Of a stretch of DNA of 7,927 nt, positions 1-6,782 are shown piece by piece (within the stretch, counting starts at the first letter, position 1; each line of letters starts with the position of its first letter). Origin of the DNA: Gammaproteobacteria bacterium (GTDB taxonomy: Bacteria; Pseudomonadota; Gammaproteobacteria; Steroidobacterales; GCA-2729495). Under the pieces are notes generated by a model, which saw only the letters and a list, made by a program, of their open reading frames with translations, ran no database searches and was not told the origin of the DNA. Made by a program: the position numbers and the translations under genes. The DNA is taken from the NCBI GenBank assembly GCA_023383735.1, contig JAHDYN010000042.1:1782-9708 (forward strand). The letters are read 5' to 3'.

Positions 1-1986
1 GGAAGTGATCACCTCGCCCTGCTCGGTGACGCGCAACTGGCCGTTCACGGTGCCGGGCGGCTGGGCCAGGATCGCCTGGAAGTTCGGCCCGCCACCACGG
101 CCGACCGTGCCGCCGCGGCCGTGGAACAGCCGCAGCACCAGGCCCTGCTCGCGCAGCGGCGCAAACAGCTCCACCAGCTCGGTTTCGGCCCGATAGAGCT
201 CCCAGTTACTGGTGAAGAAACCGCCGTCCTTGTTGCTGTCGCTGTAGCCGAGCATCACCTCCTGCTCGCCACCGCTGCGCAAGAGCGTATCCAGCATGCC
301 GGGCAAGGCCAGAAATTCCCGCATGATGCTCACCGCACGACGCAGATCGCCGATGGTCTCGAACAGCGGCACGACGATCAGCGCAGAACGCGCATTGTCG
401 GCCAGCGTGCCCGACAGCAGGCCGGTTTCCTTGAGCAGCAGCATCAGTTCGAGGAGATCGCTGACCTCCTCGGTATGCGAGATGATCGAGTGACGGATCG
501 CATCGCGCCCGTAACAGGCCAGCGCATCGCGCGCCGTCTCGAACACCGCAAGTTCGTCCAGCGTCTCCTGCGTATAGTCGTGGTCGACCACGCGCAGCGG
601 CCGCGCATCATTGAGCAGCGTCAGCAGGATGTCGCGCCGGCCGGCTTCGTCGAGCGACAGATAGTCGTCATGCAGCCGGGCCACACGCAGCAGTTCTGCA
701 AGCACGGCGGCATGCCGGTCGGAGCTCTGCCGCAGGTCGATGGTCGCCAGGTGAAAGCCGAACACCTGCACCGCGCGGATCAGCGGCACCAGTCGCGGCA
801 CGACCACGGCCTGCGCATGATGCGAGCAGAGTGAGGCCTCGATCACCCGCAGATCGGCGAGAAATTCCGCAGCGCTCGCATAGGCCTGCTGCGGCTCCAC
901 CGCGTGCCGCAGCGCCTCGCGGCCGGTGTAGTTGTGCAGCGTGGCGGCAAGCCGCGCGTAGATGCCGATCAGCGCACGGCGGTAGGCTTCATCGACGCGA
1001 TGCGGGTTGCGGTCCGGTGACCGGTCGGCCAGTGCCGCCAGCTCATCCGACACGCCCGACAACAACTGCGACAGCGACAGCTCGGCGCCGAGCTCGTGCA
1101 CTTCGGCCAGGTAGAAGCGCAGCGCGACTTCCGCCTGCCGTTCGAAGGCCGTCGCGAGCGTGGCAGCCGTGACATTGGGATTGCCGTCGCGGTCGCCGCC
1201 GATCCAGTGACCCATGCGCAGGAACGGCGCCACTGCCTGACCGGGCAAGGCCCGCTCGATATCCGCATACAGGCGCGGCAACTGCCGCAGGAAGGTCGTG
1301 CGGTAGTACGACAGCGCATTATCGATCTCGTCGATCACGCTGAGCCTGACCGTGCGCAGCATGCGCGTCTGCCAGAGCTGCGTGACGCGGGCGCGGATCA
1401 GCAATTCGTTCTGCGCGAGCTCGGACTCCAGCCGCAGTTCATCCCGCTCCGCAACCAGCTCGGCGATCGCCCGCTCGGCATCGAGGATGCTCTTGCGCTG
1501 CACCTCCGTGGGGTGCGCGGTCAGGACCGGGCTGAGATGCGCATGCGCCAGGGTCTCGGCGATCTGCCGGTCGCTGACCCCGGCCTGCGCGAGGCGCTCC
1601 AGGCTGAGCTGCAGCGAGCCATCCTGCAGCTGCGCCAGCGCCTCCTGCTGTGCCCGCTGACGCACCTGGTGCCGGTCTTCGGCGATATTGGCCAGATGGG
1701 AAAAATAGCTGAAGGCCCGGATCACGCTGACCATCTGGTCGCCGGACAGCCCCTTCAGCAACCGGTTGAGCGCCCGGCCTGCACCCGCGTCCTTCTTCAG
1801 GCGGTAAGCCACCGACAGCTGCCGCACCCGCTCGATCAGATTGAAGGCGGCACGGCCTTCCTGCTCGCGGATCACATCGCCGAGGATCCGGCCGAGCAGA
1901 CGGATGTCGCCGACCAGCGGCCGGTTCTGTTCCTCGGCGTTGCGTTTGCGTGCCGCCGGCTTCCGGCTGCGAACCTTGCCGCTCAT
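1..1986 (-). CDS. ppc: Phosphoenolpyruvate carboxylase, C-terminus cut off by the window edge
   Basis: Cytosolic enzyme that carboxylates phosphoenolpyruvate with bicarbonate to oxaloacetate, refilling the TCA cycle. The 662 residues present carry the family's active-site blocks: LTAHPTEVQRKS with the catalytic His at 158 (E. coli His138), LGYSDSNKDGG at 579-589 with the metal ligand Asp583 and Lys586 (E. coli Asp543, Lys546), and FHGRGGTVGRGGGP at 621-634 with His622, Arg624 and Arg630 (E. coli His579, Arg581, Arg587). The reading frame is open to base 1 and stops near E. coli residue 618, so about 265 residues, including the C-terminal part of the aspartate-inhibition site, lie outside. The first ~20 residues form a Lys/Arg-rich extension about 16 longer than in E. 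coli. The ATG lies in an ATGA overlap with the stress-protein stop codon and has no Shine-Dalgarno in front, so translation probably depends on re-initiation. It is the last gene seen of a five-gene operon. Identification is firm. Confidence 0.97.
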   Translation of the reverse strand, partial: MSGKVRSRKPAARKRNAEEQNRPLVGDIRLLGRILGDVIREQEGRAAFNLIERVRQLSVAYRLKKDAGAGRALNRLLKGLSGDQMVSVIRAFSYFSHLANIAEDRHQVRQRAQQEALAQLQDGSLQLSLERLAQAGVSDRQIAETLAHAHLSPVLTAHPTEVQRKSILDAERAIAELVAERDELRLESELAQNELLIRARVTQLWQTRMLRTVRLSVIDEIDNALSYYRTTFLRQLPRLYADIERALPGQAVAPFLRMGHWIGGDRDGNPNVTAATLATAFERQAEVALRFYLAEVHELGAELSLSQLLSGVSDELAALADRSPDRNPHRVDEAYRRALIGIYARLAATLHNYTGREALRHAVEPQQAYASAAEFLADLRVIEASLCSHHAQAVVVPRLVPLIRAVQVFGFHLATIDLRQSSDRHAAVLAELLRVARLHDDYLSLDEAGRRDILLTLLNDARPLRVVDHDYTQETLDELAVFETARDALACYGRDAIRHSIISHTEEVSDLLELMLLLKETGLLSGTLADNARSALIVVPLFETIGDLRRAVSIMREFLALPGMLDTLLRSGGEQEVMLGYSDSNKDGGFFTSNWELYRAETELVELFAPLREQGLVLRLFHGRGGTVGRGGGPNFQAILAQPPGTVNGQLRVTEQGEVITS

Positions 1987-2441
1987 GGGGAGCCGGTCGA
2001 TCCGGCCGGTGCACTCTTGACCAGCACCACCGGAACCGGCGACAGCTGCACCACGTTGCGGGCCACGGAGCCCATCACCGCGCCGGCCAGCGCACCGCGC
2101 CCATGCGTGCCCATGACGATCTCGTCGCAGCGCTTGGCCCGGGCATAGTCGGCGATCACCTGGCCCGGATCGCCGACGCCGATATGGTGATCGCAGGCGA
2201 TGCCGGCAGCAGCGAGCACGGCTCGCGGCTTTTCCAGCACTTTCGTGCCTTCATCACGGTAATAGCTCTCCACGCTTTCCGGCTTGATGAACAGCTTGAC
2301 GTTCACACCGGCCAACGACACTTGCACATTGAGCAGATGCGCATGCACTGGTTCCTTGCACAGGCGCGCCCGGCGCACCACATAGTCCACCGCACTGTCC
2401 GAGTACCCGGACCCGTCGATGGCGATGAGGAAGATCAACAT
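1983..2441 (-). CDS. Universal stress protein (UspA family), ATP-binding type
   Basis: A single-domain Usp of 152 residues, the usual length for the family. It opens with a hydrophobic strand leading into AIDGS (residues 7-11), the start of the nucleotide fold. Near the end it has the ATP-binding signature G-x2-G-x9-G-S as G111, G114, G124, S125 (GTHGRG...MGSVA), followed by the last strand VPVVLVK. This places it with the ATP-binding, MJ0577-like Usps rather than the non-binding UspA type. Such proteins act as cytosolic dimers in stress or energy-status responses; the partner here is unknown. The start is well supported: AGGAG lies 6 bases upstream and overlaps the end of the TerC gene. Only 3 bp separate it from that gene, and its TGA overlaps the ppc ATG by 4 bp. 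Position between a metal transporter and PEP carboxylase suggests a role in tuning one of them, but that is inference. Confidence 0.95.
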   Translation of the reverse strand: MLIFLIAIDGSGYSDSAVDYVVRRARLCKEPVHAHLLNVQVSLAGVNVKLFIKPESVESYYRDEGTKVLEKPRAVLAAAGIACDHHIGVGDPGQVIADYARAKRCDEIVMGTHGRGALAGAVMGSVARNVVQLSPVPVVLVKSAPAGSTGSP

Positions 2442-2444
2442 GGG

Positions 2445-3185
2445 CTACTCCTGATGTTCGCTGTTGCTGTCGCGGCGGACCAGATCGACGGGTTTCGCCG
2501 GCGCTGCCGCCGGGCGTGCTTTGCCACCAAGCTTGCCGATGGCAACGACCAGCAGCGCACCGGCCACCGGCGCTGTCCAGACATAGATGCCCGTCGCCAG
2601 CGACTTGTAGTGCTCGGCCAGCACCACGTCGTGGGCAATCATGTCACCGGCAATCCAGCCCAGCAGCGCCGCACCACCGAGAATCACGACGGGAAAGCGG
2701 TCCATCAGGGTGAGCACGAAGCGGCTGCCCCAGACGATGATCGGCACGCTGACGACCAGGCCGAATATCACCAGCCCCAGATGTCCCTTGGCGGCGCCGG
2801 CGATGCCGATCACGTTGTCGAGACTCATCACCGCATCGGCGACGACGATGGTCTTGATGGCGCCGAGCAGATGCATGCTCGCGTCTATCTCGTGGCCGCC
2901 GTCCTCATGCGCGGGAAGCAGCAGCTTGACGCCGATCCACAACAGCAGGACACCGCCGACGATCTTGAGGTACGGAAACTGGAGCAGCTCGAGCGCAAAG
3001 AAGATCAGCACCACGCGCAGCGCCACTGCGCCGAACATGCCCCAGAAGATCGCCTGGGCACGCTGCTTGTCCGGCAGGCGCCTCGACGCCAGTGCGATGA
3101 CCACCGCATTGTCGCCACCCAGCAGGATGTCGATGGCGATGATCTGCCCGACGGCGATCCAGAAATCCGGCGAAGAAAATTCCAT
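2445..3185 (-). CDS. TerC family integral membrane protein, YjbE subtype (probable metal exporter)
   Basis: A 246-residue inner-membrane protein with about seven hydrophobic segments. It carries both TerC signatures: LLGGDNAVVIALA (residues 21-33, with Asp25 and Asn26) and the second half-repeat ADAVMSLDNVIGIAG (116-130, with Asp117, Asp123, Asn124). These intramembrane acidic and Asn residues are the likely metal path. The length, the two-repeat layout and the charged cytosolic tail (about 220-246) match the YjbE/YkoY branch, whose Bacillus members export Mn2+ or help metalate exported enzymes. Many relatives are governed by a yybP-ykoY Mn2+ riboswitch; none is possible in the 1-bp junction here, so control must come from further upstream. 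The ATG follows the TGA of the previous gene by 1 bp, with only a weak GGGACAGGG-like ribosome site. Substrate not proven; Mn2+ is the best guess from the family. Confidence 0.93.
   Translation of the reverse strand: MEFSSPDFWIAVGQIIAIDILLGGDNAVVIALASRRLPDKQRAQAIFWGMFGAVALRVVLIFFALELLQFPYLKIVGGVLLLWIGVKLLLPAHEDGGHEIDASMHLLGAIKTIVVADAVMSLDNVIGIAGAAKGHLGLVIFGLVVSVPIIVWGSRFVLTLMDRFPVVILGGAALLGWIAGDMIAHDVVLAEHYKSLATGIYVWTAPVAGALLVVAIGKLGGKARPAAAPAKPVDLVRRDSNSEHQE
2448..2452 (-). promoter_or_regulatory. Ribosome binding site of the universal stress protein gene
   Basis: AGGAG on the minus strand, 6 bases before the ATG. Its last two bases run directly into the TAG stop of the TerC gene, so the ribosome finishing TerC covers this site. 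It is the only strong Shine-Dalgarno sequence in the operon and fixes the stress-protein start. It suggests that this protein is made in larger amount than its neighbours. Confidence 0.75.
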
Positions 3186-3186
3186 G

Positions 3187-4176
3187 TCAGGCCCTGTCCC
3201 GCATCAGCCGTGCAGCGCCGATGATCAGCAGCGAAAACAGGAACACCGCAGCAAAGTCCCAGACCGGAATCATGAATACCTCATACAGATAAGCCAGGCC
3301 GCGCCCATGGTAATAGATCAACACCACCGAGAGCAGATAGGCCACGGTGGCCGCGAACCGTACGGCACGACTCCACGGCAGACCGTAGATCTGGGTGATC
3401 ACAAAGAGGCCCAGCAGCCCAGTCACGAAATTCTCCCAGCGGGTACCGTTCATCATGCCAACCAGCACTGCATGCACGATCACCAGCATCTCCAGGCTCA
3501 GCGTCCAGTAGCGGTTGAGGTGCGTACGGGTGAAAAACAGGCTGCCCTGCAGGAGCAGCAGGAACATGTAGAAGAAGCCGATCATGTGCCCCGGGGTGTT
3601 CTCCATCGGGTGATACCAGAAGGTATAGACGATGGCCCAGGCAAAGTAGTACCCGTGATACTTGCGGGCCACCTCGCCCGCCGCGCTGACCAGCGACACC
3701 TTGCGGCCGAAGAACAGGCCCCGCCGGTGATTCTCCATGATCAGGATCACCACCAGCATCACGGCCACCGAGGCAAAAGACGTCGCTTCGTGCACATCCT
3801 GCGCCAGACCGTCGTACCACAGGCGCGTCTGCAGCCAGTGCAGGCCGATGAACAGCGCGTTGCCTGCCAGCGCCAGGATGTTCACCGGATGGAGTCCGCG
3901 CGTATAAGGCAGTTGCCGCTGCTTCGCGGACCAGATCAGCCACCACAGCATCAGCTGGTGGGCGAGATAACCGCCCCAGGCTGTCGCCCGCGTCCAGAAG
4001 GTCGGTTCGGCCAGTTGCCACTCGTACCAGAAGCCGGGCCGCTCCGGCAGATAAGGTGCCGGTGTCGGCCAGAGACTGCCGCTGTACCAGATGAAGGCCG
4101 TGAACAGCGCACTGAAGGCGATGCCGGCGGCGAGCGCCCAGGAGCTGTCGATGAATCTGTGTTGCGGAGACTGCAT
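3187..4176 (-). CDS. Histidine-rich ten-helix membrane protein of unknown function
   Basis: I do not recognise this 329-residue protein. It shows about ten hydrophobic segments (roughly 14-31, 65-82, 97-116, 130-147, 171-187, 193-213, 222-242, 250-266, 273-289, 304-322), so it is an inner-membrane protein without a cleaved signal peptide. Ten of its histidines lie in or at the ends of helices (73, 113, 129, 150, 174, 189, 197, 219, 235, 290). The most striking stretch is 189-203 (HPMENTPGHMIGFFY), followed by THLNRYW and a buried His235. Tryptophan and tyrosine are abundant near the membrane faces. The pattern would suit heme or metal binding, but there is no classical b-type cytochrome or ferric-reductase signature that I can name. 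It starts 6 bp after the nuclease stop, with no clear Shine-Dalgarno, and ends 1 bp before the TerC start, so the product is probably made together with TerC. The reading frame and membrane nature are sure; function is open. Confidence 0.88.
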   Translation of the reverse strand: MQSPQHRFIDSSWALAAGIAFSALFTAFIWYSGSLWPTPAPYLPERPGFWYEWQLAEPTFWTRATAWGGYLAHQLMLWWLIWSAKQRQLPYTRGLHPVNILALAGNALFIGLHWLQTRLWYDGLAQDVHEATSFASVAVMLVVILIMENHRRGLFFGRKVSLVSAAGEVARKYHGYYFAWAIVYTFWYHPMENTPGHMIGFFYMFLLLLQGSLFFTRTHLNRYWTLSLEMLVIVHAVLVGMMNGTRWENFVTGLLGLFVITQIYGLPWSRAVRFAATVAYLLSVVLIYYHGRGLAYLYEVFMIPVWDFAAVFLFSLLIIGAARLMRDRA

Positions 4177-4182
4177 ACCGGC

Positions 4183-5628
4183 TCAGGAAAAGAAATGCAC
4201 CACGCGCACCATGGCCAGGGTGTCATGGGCACAATAGCGCAACAACTGCTCGCGCAGCTCGCTGCGCCGCGCCGCCGCGGTCTGCGGCGCCACTGCTTCT
4301 GCCCAGGCCAGTTGCGCACCGCTGCCGTCGCGCACGCCCTTGAGCTGCGCGTAATCGAGCTCGGGCGCGATCACCGGCAGCAGCGCCTTGATCGACCAGC
4401 TGCCCTGCATGGCCGGGTGATAGTAGGCACGTTTCACGATCGGGAGCAGATCCACCAGCCGTCCGACCACCGCCGCCAGCGCCTCGGCAAGCTCGGGACA
4501 AAAGCCGGCAAGCGTGCCCAGACACTGCTTTTCGTAACTGCTCCAGGTCAGCACCGGTCCTTCGGTACCGATCGCCGCGAGCAGCGCAGTGGCAATGGCA
4601 CGGGCCGGCAGCTCACCGCCTGGATCGAGGAATTCGGCATGCTCCAGCCGGCCCGGCAACGCTTCGACATGCAATGACCACTGGAACGGTATCGGCTGAT
4701 AGGGCCGCGTCCCCGCCCAGCGCGGAATCGGCCCACCGATGGTTTCGAAATCGAGGTAGTAACGCGGCCAGCCCAGCGCTGCCAGTTCCTTGCAGGCCGA
4801 ATCATTCATTTCCGGCTGGCCGCTGCGCGCGGCGCGCCAGACGCGCTGGGCCTCGCGACCGCCGACGCGCGCGGCCGGCAGCTCGCGCACATCCTTGTAG
4901 CCCTCTGCGAGCAGCGCATCGAGACGCCCGCTGACACCGGGCAGCGTGCCGAGGGGATAATCGGTGTCCGGCCAGCATTGCGCGATGAAGGGGCAGTCGT
5001 AGGGTGTTCGACAGCGCCGCCCGATGGCGGCGTCAGGACAGTCGCCTGTCACCTTCCGTTGCGCATCAGCCAGCCAGTCGGGTACCCGGTGTGTCTGCGC
5101 GCCGATTGCAGCGTCCAGGTCCTTTTCGACCAGCAGGCCGCGGTAATCGCCCTCACCCTGATACACGAACTGGTTGTTGACGTGGGCGAGCACCACCGAC
5201 TCCGGCGGGACAGCTGAAGTCTCCAGCACCCAGACCTGGATGGCACAGTCCGTGACGTGCTCGTCCTTGCAGGCCGTCGAGGATTTCACTTCGATGAGCC
5301 GCCCCGCCTGGCGATCCAGCACGTCGGCACGGATCAGCAGACCCTCGCGCTCGAAGGTCGCCTCGAAAAGCGGCGTGACCGCCGGCGTCGCGAGTGCCGC
5401 TGCCGTATCGCGCAGCGCTGCGGCCATGCCGTCTGCGCCGCTGATCAGCGTACCGGTACGCTCCGGGTCATAAAGCTGCCGCGCGATTGCACCGATTTCA
5501 TGGCCGGTCGCAAATGCAGCTTCGGTCGCCGCACTGATCTGCGCGAGTTCCGGCTGATGCTTTTCCAGCCAGAGCCGTTTCGGGCACTGGAGAAATGACA
5601 TGAGGCGGGATTTGGACAGTCCGGTCAT
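4183..5628 (-). CDS. DUF2779-type protein: Cas4-like PD-(D/E)XK nuclease joined to a DnaQ-like exonuclease
   Basis: A 481-residue protein, close to the family's usual length, with two nuclease folds. The N-terminal half resembles Cas4/RecB nucleases: LSKSRLMSFLQCPKRLWLEK (4-23) with Cys15, a possible helper acid at Glu44, Asp102 in RADVLD, Glu113-x-Lys115 in LIEVKSS, and Gln131. Cys15 with Cys196, Cys202 and Cys208 gives the one-plus-three spacing of a [4Fe-4S] nuclease staple; Cys187 is extra. The C-terminal half has the RNase H/DEDD features: YYLDFETIGG (290-299, Asp293, Glu295), a middle block TWSSYEKQCL (361-370) and the final YCAHDTLAMV (465-474, Asp469). The likely role is DNA or RNA end processing in the cytosol; the substrate is unknown. 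The ATG is chosen because family proteins begin just before LSKSR and no other in-frame start lies nearby; no Shine-Dalgarno is evident. It is the first gene of the minus-strand operon. Confidence 0.92.
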   Translation of the reverse strand: MTGLSKSRLMSFLQCPKRLWLEKHQPELAQISAATEAAFATGHEIGAIARQLYDPERTGTLISGADGMAAALRDTAAALATPAVTPLFEATFEREGLLIRADVLDRQAGRLIEVKSSTACKDEHVTDCAIQVWVLETSAVPPESVVLAHVNNQFVYQGEGDYRGLLVEKDLDAAIGAQTHRVPDWLADAQRKVTGDCPDAAIGRRCRTPYDCPFIAQCWPDTDYPLGTLPGVSGRLDALLAEGYKDVRELPAARVGGREAQRVWRAARSGQPEMNDSACKELAALGWPRYYLDFETIGGPIPRWAGTRPYQPIPFQWSLHVEALPGRLEHAEFLDPGGELPARAIATALLAAIGTEGPVLTWSSYEKQCLGTLAGFCPELAEALAAVVGRLVDLLPIVKRAYYHPAMQGSWSIKALLPVIAPELDYAQLKGVRDGSGAQLAWAEAVAPQTAAARRSELREQLLRYCAHDTLAMVRVVHFFS

Positions 5629-5660
5629 GGCATCAGCATAGTCGCAAAGGCAAATCCCGT

Positions 5661-5678
5661 GATTCTGGACTGATTCTG
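5661..5678. repeat. Direct repeat GATTCTG spaced one helical turn
   Basis: GATTCTG occurs at 5661-5667 and 5672-5678, 11 bp start to start, so both copies face the same side of the helix. They lie just upstream of the -35 box, where activators bind. The copies could equally serve the divergent operon. With only two copies of 7 bp, chance is possible. Confidence 0.3.
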
Positions 5679-5680
5679 CT

Positions 5681-5693
5681 GGAGACAGTCCCC
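5681..5693. promoter_or_regulatory. Near-palindrome over the -35 box, candidate operator
   Basis: GGAGACAGTCCCC reads as GGnGAC-A-GTCnCC, with five of six pairs matching around a central A at 5687. It covers the whole -35 box of the lipoprotein promoter, where a bound repressor would block RNA polymerase. A separate inverted repeat shares its right arm: GGACTG (5667-5672) with CAGTCC (5686-5691). Short palindromes arise by chance, so this is only a candidate. Confidence 0.3.
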
Positions 5694-5710
5694 TGCTCTG
5701 GTGCTATAAA
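5682..5710 (+). promoter_or_regulatory. Predicted sigma70 promoter with extended -10 for the lipoprotein gene
   Basis: The -10 box TATAAA (5705-5710) is preceded by TGC, giving the extended form TGnTATAAA. A -35 box GAGACA (5682-5687) matches four of six consensus positions at the ideal 17-bp spacing. Transcription would begin near 5717 and leave a leader of about 25 bases before the ATG at 5742. This is an AT-rich island in GC-rich DNA and is the best promoter candidate in the window. It has not been tested. Confidence 0.72.
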
Positions 5711-5741
5711 AGACCAACCACAACAACAAGAGAGCAGCGCC

Positions 5742-6752
5742 ATGCACCCGGATCGACTGGTCTCCGTCCCAGGCCGAGTGGCCCTGGTCCTGATGGCAGC
5801 CGGAATCAGCGCCTGCGGTGGCGGCGGGGGTGGCGGCGTCTCAGCCACACCGGCGGAACTGGCAATCATCGATGCAGGCAATGCGGACAGCATCACCCGG
5901 GAAGTGCTGTCGGCCGGCTTCGACTCGGGGGACTTCGGCACGGCGGCCGGTGGCAGCGGCATCCTGGCCACAGGCGGTGGTTCCAACGCCCTGGCCGTGC
6001 ACATGGCCGGACGGCGCACGATCCAGGCAGCCAGCCAGACGACGGGCCAGGTGCAGCCGAGCGCAAACTACGGCCCTGATCGCGAGAATTGCCTGGTCAG
6101 CGGCGCGATCACCCTTTCCGCCACACTGGCCAGCACCGAAACGCTCCGGCGCGGCGACCAGATCACGGCGGTCTTCGAAGCCTGCGATGATGGCGATGGT
6201 GCCGTTTACAGCGGGCGGCTGCGCATCGAGGTGCAGAGCTTCACGGGCGACCTGTACGCCGATCTCTACCAGCTGGACGGTCGCTTCACCATGACAAACC
6301 TGGCCATCACCGAGGGTGGCAGGACTCAAACGGCCAATGGCACCCTGAACGTGAACATGAACCTGCTGACCCCGAACCTCGAGTCATACAGCGCCACCTC
6401 CACCCGGTTCACCGTGAATTCAGGGAGCACGTCCTGGATCTTTCATGACGTGGTGCTGGCGCTCGATGAGGATTACCGCGGCGATGCGTGGCTGACAACG
6501 TTTTCCGAGTCCGGCTCCCTGGAAAGCTCGAATTTCGAGGGCCGGGTTGATTACGGCACGACCACACCGTTCCAGCTGGTCGACGGCGGCTACCCGGCCA
6601 CAGGCGTTCTGCGCATCGGCGGCGCCAACGGCTCGAGCATCGTGGCAACCACCCTCAACGACGAACAACTGCAACTCGCCATCGACTGGAATGGCGATAC
6701 CGTGGTCGATGAAACCCGGCTGATGGACTGGAGCACGGTACCCGGGTGGTAG
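5742..6752 (+). CDS. Putative outer-membrane lipoprotein of unknown function
   Basis: A 336-residue predicted lipoprotein with no family I can name. The N-terminus is a short type II signal: arginines at 5 and 12, a hydrophobic stretch 13-22, and the lipobox I-S-A-C with the lipidated Cys25. Residue +2 is Gly, not Asp, which under the Lol rule points to the outer membrane. Seven glycines (26-32) form a flexible tether. The mature part is Ser/Thr/Gly-rich with alternating beta-type segments. Two cysteines (117 and 148) flank a beta segment and may form a disulfide. Near the end, DWNGDTVVDE (315-324) looks like a calcium-binding loop (D-x-N-G-D-x3-D-E). The gene has its own strong promoter and a weak AAGAGAG ribosome site 7 bases before the ATG. 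It stands alone, divergent from the operon and convergent with the flavoprotein gene. Location is well supported; function is unknown. Confidence 0.9.
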   Translation: MHPDRLVSVPGRVALVLMAAGISACGGGGGGGVSATPAELAIIDAGNADSITREVLSAGFDSGDFGTAAGGSGILATGGGSNALAVHMAGRRTIQAASQTTGQVQPSANYGPDRENCLVSGAITLSATLASTETLRRGDQITAVFEACDDGDGAVYSGRLRIEVQSFTGDLYADLYQLDGRFTMTNLAITEGGRTQTANGTLNVNMNLLTPNLESYSATSTRFTVNSGSTSWIFHDVVLALDEDYRGDAWLTTFSESGSLESSNFEGRVDYGTTTPFQLVDGGYPATGVLRIGGANGSSIVATTLNDEQLQLAIDWNGDTVVDETRLMDWSTVPGW

Positions 6753-6782
6753 CAGACCACCGTCCGCAATCATGGTCGGGAG

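Noticed and set aside
1096..2148. 350-codon and other plus-strand frames over positions 5-2148
   Set aside because: Antisense shadows of ppc, whose active-site blocks are all on the minus strand.
3186..3186. yybP-ykoY manganese riboswitch upstream of the TerC gene
   Set aside because: Only one base separates the gene from its upstream neighbour, leaving no leader for a riboswitch.
1950..3224. 424-codon open frame on the plus strand
   Set aside because: Antisense to the Usp and TerC genes; low-complexity His/Asp/Gln-rich product without recognisable motifs.
2641..4677. 678-codon open frame on the plus strand
   Set aside because: It lies opposite the membrane protein, half of TerC and part of the nuclease, all of which have family motifs or coherent membrane segments. 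Its product is Gln/His/Arg-rich with no domain. Long antisense frames are common in GC-rich DNA.
4183..5628. CRISPR-associated Cas4
   Set aside because: The N-terminal half is Cas4-like, but the protein is more than twice Cas4 length, ends in a DEDD domain and has no cas genes or repeat array nearby.
5817..5840. Glycine-codon tract (GGC/GGT/GGG repeats) as a phase-variable microsatellite
   Set aside because: The unit is mixed rather than a perfect repeat, and glycine tethers after the lipobox are common in proteobacterial lipoproteins; length changes would mostly stay in frame.
6755..6777. Inverted repeat GACCA/TGGTC after the lipoprotein stop as a terminator
   Set aside because: Only a 5-bp stem with a 13-base loop and no T-run follows; too weak for an intrinsic terminator.
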